64,000 bases of DNA from Ceratodon purpureus (GCA_014871385.1 CM026432.1:3831271-3895270), one strand, 5' to 3'. Counted from the stretch's first letter, positions 41,018 through 55,400 are shown. Numbers and translations: made by a program. Notes: generated by a model from the sequence alone, not told the origin.

Positions 41018-41159
41018 CCAAGAATGTTTCTCTTTTTTTTTTTTTTTTGACGCAAAAGAAGAATCCATTGCAGAAAATAGATTACAAGACCCCATCAGAC
41101 GAAGCCTGGGGTCAGCGGTTACCAAAAAATAAAAGGGTACTCTAACCAAGAATGTTTCT
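41018..41159 (-). mobile_element. Short SINE or truncated LINE insertion with poly(A) tail and 14-bp target duplication
   Basis: CCAAGAATGTTTCT is present at 41018-41031 and 41146-41159. The 114 bases between begin with about 17 T, which is the poly(A) tail on the minus strand. The body read on the minus strand includes CCCCAGGCTTCG and GGGGTCTTG. No internal Pol III boxes are evident, so a 5'-truncated LINE 3' end is as likely as a SINE. Confidence 0.8.
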
Positions 41160-43060
41160 GAACAAAGGGGTTTCCTGTTCCTCAACACAAAATATCTAGT
41201 TGCAGGGTACTAGCCTACAAGGTAGGCAATTGTGCAGATGTGGGCTAGGTGCAAGGACATGGCAGGGAAATCTTCTAATGCTAGAGCACTCAATAGTAGA
41301 AAAGGCCATCATCAAAATACGTGCAGTACAGTACCATCATACTCTTGATGGTGTTGAGGTCTGGATTATCATTCTGGAAGGTGCGTCCTTCATGATTTCA
41401 CATTGCACCTATGCAAGTAATTACAAGTTTAGCAACCCGTAGCAAACCACCAGAAGCCAACAGTGACGCGCTACAGGACCTGGGACACTTGCTACCTGTA
41501 ATTTTGAAAGAGGAGTCAAAACATTGTCAACATTGGGCTGTCAAGATTCAGACTGCACAAGGTTGCACAAAACCTTTGATACGTAAGCGCCCCTTTCCAT
41601 TAACCCTTCAACGTCATTTTGGGTCCTTAGAGGGCAGCCCGAAATTGGATCACGGCATCTTTTGTGCTTGGGCATCATGAATAGTGCATTTTTTGAACTT
41701 GGGCATCATGAATGAACCAATCAATGATGAGCTTGCAACCTATATGCAACCCCAACCTACCTACCATAATCCTTTCAAAGCACAAATCACTCATACAAAT
41801 TGTGAATTGAATTATAAAATTTCACTTTGAGAATGCAAAATGAGAAGGTGATTAGAATGATATAAAAAAATAAGTGAAAAATTGAGTTCACGAAGAGCTA
41901 CAGAGAAGATTATGTTGAAACCCAACCCCTCGGGTGGGGAAAAACGTTTAATGGTTAAGGAGCCGGGCCGATTTATTGTGTTTGAGAGCGGAAATCCTCA
42001 ATTGTGATTGGTTGAAAGGTTGAAATCTGTCTCAACTCTTTTATACTTAGAGGCCAGGTCAATTTTATTTTAATCAAAAACTACTAGTCCTGACATGGAC
42101 CGAGTTTGGTAATTGGGTGCCCTAAGAATGGAAGGCCAATTCTTAGCCCCGCCGCCAATGTCATATTTGAATAAAGTAAAACCTTTCTTATTAAAAAAAT
42201 ATTTTTTTCAGCCAATTAGATATGTAAGGCTAAAATTTTCTAGATTTATTGAATCGATTTAGCTTCTTGGCCCAAAGGCCAATACATATGAGAAAATCAG
42301 CCCCGGTTATAATCTTATTATAATGGGTAATTGATGCCATCATACACCCAAAAATGGGTTGAAATTTCATGGAATCGGCCCGAAGGAAAATTTACCGGGC
42401 CCCTATATGTAAAACGGCCCCAACTTGGGTTTCTTTTGTATTCCATCGCCCATTGGTGCAACCTAGAAAAGCCGCTCACATTCCCACACCTGTGATAATT
42501 GTGAAAGCTGAGTACAACGTCCTGGTGAATAGATAACTTCATCTCAAGTCACAACACCACACCTTTTGCAATCCATTTCAGATCATATCAAATTAAGGTG
42601 TAAGATATTGAAAGATAAGCTTGCTTTCACATCTGACATGAACCATAAGTCTGTGGTGGCATTTTCTGCACAAGTTTAATTGATCCGCACACTTTGAAAG
42701 TTTGCTAAATAATGTCAAGATTTTATGGGAAATGTAAACATAAAGGACGTACTGTCAGTGATGGAGGTTCTGTGATATTGCAGAGTATGTACTTTGTATT
42801 GGTTTAAAGTCAGTTTTTGGACCCACTGTGTCCAAAGGTGGCAGACTACTGTGAAATGAATGTGTGCCTCATTGATTGGTGTCTAGATTAACTCAACTCC
42901 ACTGTAATTTGTCATCATGCAGTAATTTAGATGGGAGAGATGGCGTCTGGAGATAATGGCTGACTAGACTGGGTGATTCGATTGGTGCTTCCCACTGCCA
43001 AGTCTTGAGAATGACGGTTGCTCTTGGTAACAAAGTTTGTAGCAATCTGCAAATCCACTA
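41160..43060. other. Intergenic region
   Basis: Increasingly AT-rich to the right. No supported gene. The motif GGGCATCATGAAT is repeated within 30 bases near 41670-41712. Confidence 0.5.
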
Positions 43061-45190
43061 AGGTAAAGGGACAGATACTCGCCCAAATTTCAGGTTTGCT
43101 CACTTGGGACAGTGGTGGAAAAAGTTTATAATTTTTGGATGGCCTGCAAAGCTAGTGCAAAGCCATCCCCAAAAAAACAACATCAATTTTTGAGTAAGTC
43201 TTTAATTTCCTATGAATTTTTGAGTGTCCAGTCCTAGGGGGGCCACTAACCAATCATAGAGTCTTGGTTAACATGAGCATTTGGATTCTGAAATAAGAAC
43301 GTTTCTGCACCAATTAGAAGCACTTATGTTTTGCACGCATGGACGTAATTAACCCCTAAAAAACAATTGTCCTAGAATGGGCTTTTTTTAAATGTGGCCA
43401 GGTTCCTAGAATTCCAATTTAATTCGTAAATCTTTGAAAAAAATAGCATAGGTACGCATTTTGAAGAGGTTTGTGTAGATTTTTTTTTTTAACATAGTAA
43501 AAAAAAGTTACTGGGTTTTGAGTGTCAAAAGCTGCATTCACCAAACTTCAGGCAAGCTCCCAGCCGCTGTGAATGCAGCAAATTCTGCCCAAAACTGCCC
43601 AAAATTGCCAAAATCAACCCAAAGACGAAACTTTGAAATTCCACCAAAAATTGAGATTTTGATATTTTTCAAAAATAAAAATTTCCATTTATAGATAAGG
43701 AAGTAGAGCATGTTCCCACTGTTCGGATTTTCAATCCAAGAATTTTTCATATGCTATTTGTATTGTCATAAAACGGTCTTTGTTTGTGAATTTCAGCATA
43801 CCCCTTTAGCGGAAAATGATTTTTTTGGCAACCTTCCACAACGTTTTTGATTATGATATTTTTTGGACATGTACCTAACTCACTTAGGAACAATAATATA
43901 GAGAGATTCATCCCACATCTACTTTTTGGGCCTTCAAAAATCTGCATTCCCTTTTTTTCGCAGGGAAAATAAACATGTTTTTCAACTTTGAATGTTACGA
44001 TCTTGCAATTGGTGAGGAATGAGTGTGTGAGATTATGTGGACATGTAGACATAGAAGTTATCTACAAGATCTTACGGTTAGATGTACTAAAAAAGACCCC
44101 CAAGTTTGCAGAATCCACCTTGCTTTGAAGAGGGGCTATTTGATGCAGTTTTGAAGAAAAATTCCCTCAAAACTTCAGGGGTTAACCCTTAACTATCCTT
44201 AAAACCCAAAATGGGTTTTGGCTATTTCGGGAAGCCTAGATGGGGAGGTTAAAAGTAATATTTTTTTTCAAGATTTTTACTAGGAGCTCCCTTTACAGAA
44301 AAGTCTATGTAGTAAAAAATTTGAAGCCAAATTCCAATTTTAGAACCTTCATCTAGAAATTTTAGGTTTCAAGTCCAAAACGGGCAGTCTAAAATTACGT
44401 CTTTTTAAAAAAACAAAAATTGAAATATGTTCATAACCAAATCTCTACTCAAATTCCATAGTGACCCAAGTCAAAAAAATTACCAATTTTACAAGGGCAG
44501 CCTCCAAAACTTACAAAGACAAGCTTCAAAGTTTTTAGTAATTTTTGAAATTTTCCTTTAAAAATTTGTCAAAATTCGAGATCTTTGAATTTTTTTAAAA
44601 TTATTTTTTCTGAAAATTTTTCTTTAGCTTACAAATTGTTTTTGAAATGCATGTTTTACTATTTTGTCAATTTTATGCCTTCTTATAGAAAATAATTTTT
44701 ATGAAGGTCTAAAAAGCGTTTTTTTGGCCTAAAATTTTGCATGAGCATACCCAACTTAGTTAGCTACATGGAAAAGAATGTGACCAAAATGTTTGAAGTA
44801 ATAATCATCAAGCCTCCCTTTGGCCCATTTGCACCATGCCTCTCGGCCAAGGCCCAAAAAATCATCTGCTGAAACTTTGAACACTACAATCTCACTAATG
44901 AAAAGCATCCAACGGTTGAAATTTGGATCAGTTCTTCCAAGTAGGGTTAGGTACAAGATCTTACGGTTGAATTTCCAAAAAAGGTTAAAAAGTTTGTTTC
45001 ATATCCTCGGGAGGGCATAGTGGTAAAAAATTGCAGTTTTGAGGATTGAAGCTCTCAAAAACACAAGGAAATTTAGGGGTTAAAGCACTTTTGCACACTT
45101 TCAGGAAACAAATTGGGTGAGTTTGTGTGACCTAGCCCAGAAGCCTAGTGAGCGGCATTGGGACCCGGGCAAGTATTTGTCCCTTTACCT
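43061..45190. mobile_element. Non-coding TIR DNA element of 2.13 kb with TA target duplication
   Basis: The left end AGGTAAAGGGACAGATACTC and the right end, read on the opposite strand, AGGTAAAGGGACAAATACTT, match over 24 positions with few differences and continue into GCCC. Both ends are flanked by TA (43059-43060 and 45191-45192), as for Tc1/mariner-type targets. The inside has no transposase; the open frames are short and lack domains. It is AT-rich with many phased A/T runs. Confidence 0.8.
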
Positions 45191-45192
45191 TA

Positions 45193-46404
45193 AACGAGTA
45201 TGCTTTTGTTATGAACGGAGAGCTAGTTTATATTTGGGGCCGGATTGAGGGTTGGTCCAAGTCGTCAAATTTTAAGCAACTTGGATTGCTTGATTAATTC
45301 AAAATAGGTCCAAGGGCTTTACACTAAGGCTGGACCGGAACTTTAATTTATTTTAAGTGGCATCCTATGTTGCATTGTTTTGGTGCCAAAAGGTTTGGGT
45401 TGATGTGATGTGATTGAAACAAGGTTTCTCTTGGCCCAAACGCTTTACATAGGGCCAAACTCGGGGCCAAATTGGAGGCTAAAAAAATGTTGAATAAGCC
45501 TCTCTTTCTAGCCGGTCCCAAATTGTATATAAAGAAGGCCTCAAGCTGGTGGATTAGCAATCCATAAACAAAAATCTTCAAAAAACATGTCCCCCATATT
45601 CCCATGAGGGCCACTTTATATTTTGCACCACAATGTTCTAAAATTTAGGATTGGTCAAAAATTTGACAATGTTTGGCAAAATTTGCTCTACTCTACTTTG
45701 AGAAAAAATAAGATTTGACTATGGAAATTGAGGTTATTTATCATGTTAGGTTTTTGTTTCATGGATAATGTTCATTGGTTCCATGAGGTATATTGTTGAA
45801 TTGATCTTGAAAGGTGAACTCAATGGAAATCAAGGGATTGAGATTAAAAAATTGCCCCATATTTGTGGTGGTTCAAATCTACTTTACACTATCAGAAGTA
45901 GCCAAAATCCTTAAAAAATGATTTTTTTCGTTTTCATTGACATGGCTCTAGACTAAGAGCTATAACCATGAACATAAAAGATTTCTCTTGGTCAATTTTC
46001 ATAGTCTACAGTATAAAATGGTTGTTAGACCAATCTAAAAAATTCTTTGAAAAAATTGTTTGTAATGGGAGAAATTCCAAAACTCATTGCATCTTATACT
46101 AATCCTCGATTTTGGGATATTTAAGCACAACTCGTCCCAAAAAAAATAAAAAAAAATAAAAAAAATAAAAAAATAAAAAATAAATAAAAATAAAAATTGA
46201 ATTCCATAGATTTAAAACTTCGTGTTGAATGACAAAGAAAGGTGGAATTGGTTATTTATCAGTAGACTAGATAGGTGAACCTAGCCACTTTTTTCTAATC
46301 AGATTTGGTAGGCATCATAATATAAAAAATGTTTACATTCTATAATTCAAAATTCTTTTAAATTTTAAAGATTTGTGATGCAAAACTAGTGTTATGTCCT
46401 CTAC
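45193..46404. other. AT-rich spacer between the TIR element and its inverted partial copy
   Basis: No gene recognised. A-rich low-complexity sequence occurs at 46139-46197. Confidence 0.5.
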
Positions 46405-47212
46405 CTTAAACCCTAAAGTTCTAAGGGTATTTTTCTTCAAAACTGCATCAAAACAGCCCCTCTTCAAAGCAAGGTGGATTCTGCAAACTTGGGGGTCTTT
46501 TTTAGTACATCTAACCGTAAGATCTTGTAGATAACTTCTATGTCTACATGTCCACATAATCTCACACACTCATTCCTCACCAATTGCAAGATCGTAACAT
46601 TCAAAGTTGAAAAACATGTTTATTTTCCCTGCGAAAAAAAGGGAATGCAGAGTTTTGAAGGCCCAAAAAGTAGATGTGGGATGAATCTCTCCATATTATT
46701 GTTCCTAAGTGAGTTAGGTACATGTCCAAAAAATATCATAATCAAAAAGGTTGTGGAAGGTTGCCAAAAAAATCATTTTCCGCTAAAGGGGTATGCTGAA
46801 ATTCACAAACAAAGACCGTTTTATGACAATACAAATAGCATATGAAAAATTCTTGGATTGAAAATCCGAACAGTGGGAACATGCTCTACTTCCTTATCTA
46901 TAAATGGAAATTTTTATTTTTGAAAAATATCAAAATCTCAATTTTTGGTGGAATTTCAAAGTTTCGTCTTTGGGTTGATTTTGGCAATTTTGGGCAGATT
47001 TGGGTAGAATTTGCTGCATTCACAGTGGCTAGGAGCTTGCATGTAAAAAATTCTACACAAACCTCTTCAAATTGTGTACCTACACTGTTTTTTTCAAAGA
47101 TTTACAAATTAAATTGGAATTCAAGGAACTTGCCCAAATTTTAAAAAAGCCCAATCCAGGATAACTGTCCTTTAGGGATTAACCTCTAAAGGACAATTGT
47201 TCACATTTTGGC
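46405..47212. repeat. Inverted partial copy of the interior of the 2.13-kb TIR element
   Basis: This segment matches the reverse complement of about 43350-44185 at high identity. Both arms can be translated into nearly the same hypothetical 101-residue frame (43747-44052 minus, 46540-46845 plus). The upstream copy has an extra segment of roughly 70 bases near 43480-43550. The TIRs themselves are not present here, so this copy is truncated. The two arms could pair as a long stem across a 2.2-kb loop. Confidence 0.85.
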
Positions 47213-48375
47213 TTTTTGAAAGTTTGAGCAGATACTTGTGATGTCAATTATAGATAATTTTTTTTGAATTGTTTTTGTGAATGTTTGTTGTATCAAGAAC
47301 CTTGGGGGAATTTAACCATGCTATATACAACTACTACCTTTGATGTTTTATCTATAAATACTAAACATTGTCATCTTTGAGATTTTCAAAAAAAACTGTT
47401 TCCGGTATAAAATGTTCATTCTACAAAAGTTCAAAGTTTTATCACGGTTTTAGGTAGTGTACTAAAGAAACTTCACCTTCCTTCATAAAAATTAGAAAAT
47501 TTGTTTTTTTAGGTTCTTTTTTTCCACCTAAATGTTGGATATCAATCTTTCCTTTTTCCATTTGGATTGGGCCTTTATGAAATAATGGAATTTCTAGGAA
47601 ATAATTATGAATTACCATTCATAATTATCCAACTTCATAAATTTGTGGTTATCAACATGCTACACTTGTCTTTTGTGTGTATTTGTTTAACACAATTAGC
47701 TAATTTAGTTGTCTTTTTCATGCACCAAAACCCAAAATTCCATCCTGCAAAAAACCTAAGAAAACAAAAGGTTAGAGTGTATCAACTTAGTCAAAAATTG
47801 TATCAAAAAGTCAGTTTTCAAATTTCAATCACTATGATCTTTTAGTCTCTACGGTTGATTATAATGAAATTTATTGAGCTAACTATTACAATAATCTCAT
47901 TGAAGATTTTACAATTAAGAATAGAAAATACTGATTTTTTAAGTCATTCATACTTTTTACATTGGAAATGAGAGTTTTGGAGCGTTTTTTGATGATACAT
48001 TGTTAAGGAACTTAAGGGATTAATCACTTAATCAACAAAGGTTGTATACATATTTTACTAGATTTACTTCCATCCATTTTTTTCAAACTTTCAATCAACT
48101 ATAGTTGTTGTCTTTTAAGAACACATCGACCAAATGAAGCAACCATTACAAAATTTGTTTTAAACTAACTATAGGGGACTGGCATCACTTTGCTCATCTA
48201 TGTAAGTTTTCATTTCTTTTGCACTTCAATATATGTATGCACTATAGATTTCTATGTGCTACTATCAATCCAACAACTAGTGATTGCCAAAATGACTATC
48301 TCATTTTTTCAATCTATATATACTCTCCATGTACAAATTTGAACATCAAATATGCACAACAATTTTTGAATGCAT
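47213..48375. other. AT-rich intergenic sequence
   Basis: Only short open frames and no recognisable domain or element. Confidence 0.5.
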
Positions 48376-48925
48376 TACAAGTTGTTTCATTTATAACACA
48401 CTCAGTAACCAATCACTAGTCACACAAGTTGTTTCATTTATAACACACCCAGTAACGAGTCACTAATCACTTTAGTTCTTTCATTTATAACACACTCAGT
48501 AACCAGTCACTGATCACACAAGTTGTTTCATTTATAACACACTCAGTAACCAGTCACTGGTCACACAAGTTGTTTCATTTATAACACACTCAGTAACCAG
48601 TCACTGGTCACACAAGTTGTTTCATTTATAACACACTCAGTAACCAGTCACTGGTCACACAAGTTGTTTCATTTATAACACACTCAGTAACCAGTCACTG
48701 GTCACACAGGTTGTTTCATTTATAATACACTCAGTAACGAGTCACTAATCACTTTAGTTCTTTCATTTATAACACACTCAGTAACTAGTCACTTGTCACA
48801 CAAGTTGTTTCATTTATAACACACTCAGTAACCAGTCACTCGTCACACAAGTTGTTTCATTTATAACACACCCAGTAACTAGTCACTAATCACTTTAGTT
48901 CTTTCATTTATAACACACTTAGCCA
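48376..48925. repeat. Satellite-like array of 47-bp units, about 12 copies
   Basis: The unit contains GTTGTTTCATTTATAACACA, then CTCAGTAACCAGTCACTGGT and CACACAA. Successive copies are exactly 47 bases apart over most of the array (for example 48541 and 48588). Two unit types alternate irregularly: one reads CACACAAGTTG, the other CACTTTAGTTC. This suggests higher-order amplification. Confidence 0.95.
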
Positions 48926-51140
48926 CCACTTGGTGGTTGCTCATGCATTCAAATTAAACTAAAGCAACCCATGACTATCTTTTATCTATGACTACTACCT
49001 ACATAATTGCCTACACATGCATCAAAACACATTTATCATCAACCAAATTCAAGTTATTAGTTACGATGAATGCAAAAGTGGCGTTTATGGGCTGGAATTT
49101 GGTGCAATTGACATGAGACAGTGGTGGTAATAAAAAGAGAAGTTAAAGTATTTAATTTTTGACAAAAATTGTGTGGTTATAATAGGTTGGATACTTGAGG
49201 ATATTTGAATGGAAATAAATTGCTTTGCACAAAAGAAAGTGTGATGGTTGAGTGTTGATCAGATGAATAATGGGCTAATGTAGTGGCGTCTATTCTAACA
49301 TTCTATTAAATTCATAACCATTCCAATCTTTATCAAAAATTATAGTTACTTCAATTGCATTAATCTTAAAACCTTATTGGATATTTCATAGAAAACTTGC
49401 AAAACGTTGAACTTCTTATTGTTGTGATCATAGATTGATTTATCTTCTGATTTCTTTTCGGACCATAAGTTGTATTCTCTCCAATCAACAATTGAAAAAA
49501 TAAAAATTTGTGGTTCTTCAATCGAAATCATTGATAGACATGAAAGTTTTCCAACTTTGTAGTCTTTTATTTCAAATTTTTTTCCTAACAATTTTTATGA
49601 TATTTTTTATTCATTGTTTATGAATATGGATATTTTAGAAACCTATACAAAATTGCTTTAAACGGTATTTTAATTCCAATTTTTAAAAGTAGAAATTGGT
49701 TAGAACAAAGTTGTATGCATGATTTTCAATCCTATAAGCTCTATAATTTTGATTGTATAAGAATCTAATTTAGACCCATATATGAGTATAAAAATATTTT
49801 TATTTTAATTAAAAAAGTAATAATATTCTTTTCAAAATTGATGGAAAGAAAATTGTTGAATAAAACTTACCACCAATGAGATTACTACTAAAGCTCTTTT
49901 ATATTTAAACTCAAAATTTATTGACTAATTCAAGAAAAGCCAAGTTGATGATCTCAATGATAAGACAATTAGAATCAATTGCATTTTACACACTTGTGAC
50001 TTACTCTAGGTACCAATTTAAATGAATAATTAAGATTACATTAATAGACTTATAAAAGAACTTCATTTTTCATCCATTTAGAGGCAGTTTATACTACATA
50101 CTATGAGAGAAAAAGAAACTTCGGTCTCCGGAGGAGCCCGACATATATTAAGTGTCTGTTCGATCTACCCTTAATTCAATGCCTACATGGCAAAGGTATA
50201 GAAGTAAAGATCTACTCCTCCTTTTTGTAAGTAGACAAGGATATCACCCATGTAAAGGTATTACCATGAAGATTGACCAAGAGATTTAAAATCATTTTAT
50301 AGTCACAGCTTCGATCTAAAGCGGTGACTTGGAAAAATCAAAAATCATTTTTAAATGTCTTGGTCACTTCTAATTGTATAAAGTGGATTTGAACCATGAT
50401 GACTTTGGGCTGAATTTTTTAACGTCATACAATAAAAATACTATTTTAACATCCAATAGTTACATAAAAAAATTGTGAATTTTCTTTTCTAAAAAATCAA
50501 GTAAATGATTGAATTTCGGCCAATCATTGATTTTTTGCCCAACGGTCTCCTTGGTTTCTTTTCACTCAACCTTTTTGCCTCGATTTGACCAAAAACCCAT
50601 TGGACCATGGATCATTATGTATTTGGCAAAAGACAACATATTGAGTAACCTCAATCTTTGTGATCAATCTCCTTTATCAAATTTAGTGTAAAACAAAGTC
50701 AAATCGGGACGACTTTTTTGGCCTATTACAAATTTTAGAGGGTCATGATCAATCTCCATAGTGCATAGTATAAATTGCTCCTCAATAATAAAAAAATAAC
50801 TAATAATAAATTGGTTAATTGCACAAAAGGTTTAACAACCATAGTATTCATTTACAAAGGTGTTCACCTACATTATAGGCTTTTAAGCTAAACATATACT
50901 TATAACCGTATTGATTAATTCAATTTTTTCATCAACTACCAAAAAAATTGAACTAAAAAATAATATTAAAACATCATGGTCCACAACTACAACAACTCTG
51001 CTACAAAACAACACAATCAACATTTCCACATTCCACTTTCTTTTCAACCAATCCCACACACCAAAAAAATAAAGAACAAAAAACCATTTAAAATTATAAA
51101 AACAAACAAACTAATCATCCATCATAGTTTTCTCTTATTT
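48926..51140. other. AT-rich intergenic sequence
   Basis: No supported gene. Short open frames only. Confidence 0.5.
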
Positions 51141-51330
51141 TTGATGAAAACAAAACTCCTAACATCATTACACCTACACATCCACCATCCAAAATACTCT
51201 TATTTATATTTATATTTGATGAAAACAAAACTACTAACACCATTGCACCTACACATCCACCATTCAAAATACTCTTATTTTTATTTATATTTGATTAAAA
51301 GAAAACTACTAACACCATTGCACCTACACC
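51141..51330. repeat. Tandem repeat of about 77-bp units, 2.5 copies
   Basis: Units start with GATGAAAACAAAACT and contain CACCTACACATCCACCAT followed by CAAAATACTCTTATTT. The third copy is cut off after CACCTACACC. Confidence 0.9.
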
Positions 51331-51673
51331 TATAGACCTCAAAATCCAAACTCCAAAACTCCGAACTCCACATGGCATGCAAAAAACTACAAAACCGAAA
51401 CTGAAAACTCCCCTCCCCTCCCCTCCCACCCCAAAAACCCAACACCACTCCCCCTCCCCCTCGCCCTCTCCCCCTCCCACACTCCCACTCCCAGTGGTAG
51501 CAACACACGTCACGCATGCCCGTCGCCAAGTGGCCTCGGAGCAGTTGCCAAACCCACCACCGACGTGGGCTCAACACCACACCCCAACCTCAACACCACC
51601 ATTGCAAACACCACCCCCAACTCACACCAATAACCAAACACACCAACATCACCACCACCATCACCCCCACCCT

Positions 51674-51680
51674 TATATAA
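51674..51680 (+). promoter_or_regulatory. TATA box of the small acidic-protein gene
   Basis: TATATAA stands alone in a C-rich strand stretch, 298 bases before the chosen ATG at 51972. It is followed by a pyrimidine-rich segment (CTCCCC, CATCTC repeats) typical of plant leader sequences. The leader would contain several upstream ATGs, for example near 51784 and 51848, or an intron. Confidence 0.55.
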
Positions 51681-51971
51681 CCCCCTCCCCACCTCCCTCT
51701 CAAGGTTCCACAATCCCACATCTCCTCTCCCCCACCTCCATCTCCCCCATCTCATCTCCCATCTCGTCTCCCACACACAGCCCATGCACACCACTCCCAG
51801 AGCCCCAGAGCACTGGTAGTATCATTCTCCCACACTCCATAAGCCTGCATGCACACAGCATTGTTGACGTCCCAACCGAGGCGCCCAAAACACTGTTGGT
51901 TCTTGGTCGGTGGTGTGGTTGGGAGGTTGTGTATGTGTTAGAGTTTGTTTGGTTTTTCTTGTGAGGTGAGA

Positions 51972-52442
51972 ATGGCAGCGCCGAATGAGTCTGGGTATGG
52001 GGTGGGGGTCAAGGAGGATGCCAAGACGGTGGACGTCGACGAGGTGAAGCGCCAGGTGCCCAAGGTGGTGGAGACTGTCGGGGAGGAGAATGGGACGGAC
52101 GCGGGGCCTGAGGATGAGCAGGTGGCGAAGAAGGCGCGAGTGGAGAAGGTCGAGGAGCCGGAGGTTGAGCCTGTGGAGGCGGTAGAAGGTGGTGCGGTGG
52201 TGGAGAAGGAGGGGGAAGGGGAGGCAGTGGAGGGGGTTAATGGGGAGGAGGTTGTTGAGGAGGGAGGTGTGGAGGTCGAGAACGGTGCAGCGGAGGAGGA
52301 GAACGGTGCGAAGGAGGTTAAGGACGTGGCCCCGGGAGATGGCGGACTGAGGACGCTGCTTCAGGAGGGCGAGGACGTCAAGACGACGAGCGTTGGGAGC
52401 CATGGCGCGGATGCGACGCACATGCTGAACGGCGCCAAGTAG
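51972..52442 (+). CDS. Small highly acidic, low-complexity protein of unknown function
   Basis: A 156-residue frame starts with MAAPNESGYGVG in a good context (GAGAATGGC). It is dominated by Glu, Val and Gly, with a short basic patch VAKKARVEKVEE that looks like a monopartite nuclear signal, and an ending SHGADATHMLNGAK. No domain or transmembrane segment is visible, and it is almost surely disordered. The G/C content is far above the AT-rich flanks, codon third positions are G/C-heavy, and a TATA box lies upstream. These support a real expressed gene. Prothymosin-like or histone-chaperone-like acidic proteins share this composition, but there is no proof of relation. Confidence 0.65.
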   Translation: MAAPNESGYGVGVKEDAKTVDVDEVKRQVPKVVETVGEENGTDAGPEDEQVAKKARVEKVEEPEVEPVEAVEGGAVVEKEGEGEAVEGVNGEEVVEEGGVEVENGAAEEENGAKEVKDVAPGDGGLRTLLQEGEDVKTTSVGSHGADATHMLNGAK

Positions 52443-55400
52443 GCGAGAGGAGGGAGGGAGGAGAGGAGAGGAGAGCCGAGTGATCGGATTTTGTTGATGA
52501 TCTTCTGTTGATGTTGTATACGAACATTGTGTGTGGAGGTAGTTGTGAAGACGCCGGAAATGTGTAGTGTGCCCTGTGAAGATGAGCGCTGTAGGTTCTC
52601 TTTGTATAACACGGGACGTTCCATGAATCAAATTTCTTTTTGCCTGCGGGTTGCTTTGTACTCAAGGAGAGCCGGTAGGTTCGTCTCTCGTGGTTGGTTT
52701 CTTGGGAAGGAGGAGGGTTTGGGTTGGTTGTTACGTCGTCTTGGTTTTTTCGTTGTTTCGTGCTATCGGTTGGAAACTGTTTTAAGATGTTTGTTATGGG
52801 GTATTATGTTCCGTTTTGGAGCGTTTTCGATGTACGTTGCTTGATGGCTGTCGGTTTTAGTGTCCTTATAATAGCTTTTAGGCTCCAGACTCCAGAGTGT
52901 GTTACTGTGCCATTGTTCGCGTTTATCGAAGACTTGAAGAGTGAGCCTGTCGTATGCAAACGATGATGGAGATGATGAAGACCTTTTGTCGACTCTCAGG
53001 ATTAGTGTCAGGATAGCGGGGCCGCATGCTGGTCAACGCACGGTTCTCCATGAACGTGACTATTGTCGGCGTGATTTGTGGTGGTTTCGGCGTCTCTCTT
53101 ATAAGTTAAGCGGTTTTGTTGAAGCATGGCAAGTCGCAACGAGGTCGTTCTGAGTTGCTTTCTCCGAACCCATCTCAGGGTTCCTTTTTGCTGCTACAGT
53201 GAACAGTATGTCTATACTGTACTTCGGTCCGCTGTGTGCACTTTTTTTTCGAACCCTTTTCCCTATCAATTAGGTTGTCCAAATCTTGTGATATCACTGC
53301 CGTCATATAGAACAATCTGCTGTTACTCCCTGCGTTTCTTTAACGTATATCCTGCATGGGTTTCCGGTTTCTAACTCACTACAGCATGTTAATGCTTTGT
53401 TACAATGAATGTCTGCTGTCTCACGCTCAAAAAGTTTTCATTCTTCCAGCTCGTTCGGGTTACATGATTCTAACTGTTGGTTATGCATGGTTCACAGCAT
53501 GGTGTTCAACACGGTAAGTAACGGTGTTCCAAACTTTGCCACCATGTTGTCAAACACACACGCTGAACAGAAACTCTCCTCCAGTTCCATAGTTTTGTTT
53601 TCAACCAGTATGCAACTATAGACTGTGCTCCACCTGAATCATCTTGTACATAACGTTGGGACACTTTTCAATAAGATTATGCAAGTGATTGAAACTTGTA
53701 GGGATCAGTCACTAGCCTCATTTTCTGTATGTCACTGCCATGCTCATCATTCCGAAATCAGACTCCCAGCATTCCAATTCGTTTGGCAGTGAGAATAGGA
53801 GCACGTTTACAGCAGACGGGGAAACGCGGAGGCTGGGGAGTGGAATCCGAGGCAAGAGATAAAGGCACTGTAGATGCACATTTATTGATCCCAACGTCTC
53901 ATTTCATTTCGCTGACCATCCTCGGGATTCCCCCAGCTGCGAAAGTTCTGTGGGCTTGACGCCATGTGGTACCTTTTTATGTAGTTGGTACTGTAGAATC
54001 GGTACGTCTATATATTTTTTATAATCATTTCCTTGGAATCCTTCATTTTTACTGTTACCTAAAAGATCTACACGAGTCCTGTGTGTCTTCTTGGTGTTGA
54101 CAAACTTGTAAGTTTTCTGGAGAAAATCAGTCTACTGACTCTCTTTTTTTCTCTTTTTATTTTTTCTCTTTTTAATGTGTGTATTTTTTTATTTTATGAA
54201 CAGAAGAAAAGGGATTTTATTGCAAAAAGGATCAGAGTACAAGCCAGGTTAGCCACGAGTCTACAGAGTTTGGTTCAAATGTAGCTAATGTGTGTAATTC
54301 AACATGTTAGTAATTCTGTGTGTAATGTTACATTTGCACTGAATTCAACTACACTATGCACCCTTTATTGTCACGTTCTGGATTATCACATACTTGTAAT
54401 ATCACTTACTTGTAATATCACTAAACCCTAGGGAACAGATGTGCATTGTGCAAAACTCCTCCCCAATTGTAGAAGGCTCGAGAACAGTTTGGGCATTAAG
54501 AACCACCCACTAGATGGATGTGAAATGGACATGAGTTGGTTCTGAAATTGACTAGTAGAGTTAGTGAATGAACCAAGGAAAAAAGGAAATGAGCCAATCA
54601 TTCTCTTTGTTTTCCCCATTTTTATTTAGAAGTGCAAGTGAACAGTTTATGAAAGACCTATGGACACAAATAGGGACCTACAACCCAACTCGTTTGAAAA
54701 TTCATAAGTAATTCAAAATTCTTTGGAAAAATATAAAACTACTTGGATTAGATTCTTCATCAATTTCTCTTTGTTTGAAAAATGAGCTAAAAATATTCCC
54801 ACCTAATAAAATACATGAAAAAGGCCAACCAGCCCTTAGATGAGCGCTTATTGAGCCTTCTACCTTATCACTTCCCATAATGTCACACGCACCTCCTTTC
54901 AAATGTGCTAATAGAGAAGTGCGCATTTATTTCCTGCGGTTGGTAAAAGTCTTCTTCATTGCATTTCCAAAGACTTCCACAATATCACACTTTCAACTAA
55001 TTCTTTATAATCACATGCATTTTGGTCACCCAAGGTGTGACAATAAAGGGTGCAGAGTGTATGCCCTCAGCTTTGTGTACTTTTTGTTCGTCTGCATTGA
55101 AAATTTGTGAAGAATTTGTAGTGTTCCTTTCAAATTCCGAACTTTTACTTCTACCTTTGAAGAGGACAACATTTGGAAGTGGATTGTCTAGGATGTGTGA
55201 CAGGTTCGAAGTCCCAAAAGATAGTGAATAAGTAATGAGTAGGGATGAAAACAAATTTTCGTGAGGGGTTGAATGAAATATACAGTTTTAACTGTTTACT
55301 GTTACTATTCCTCTATAGAAAAAATTAGGAAAATCAGTTTAAAAATAATTAATTAAATTGATTTTAATAAATAAAATGTATATTTTTCATGAAATTATAT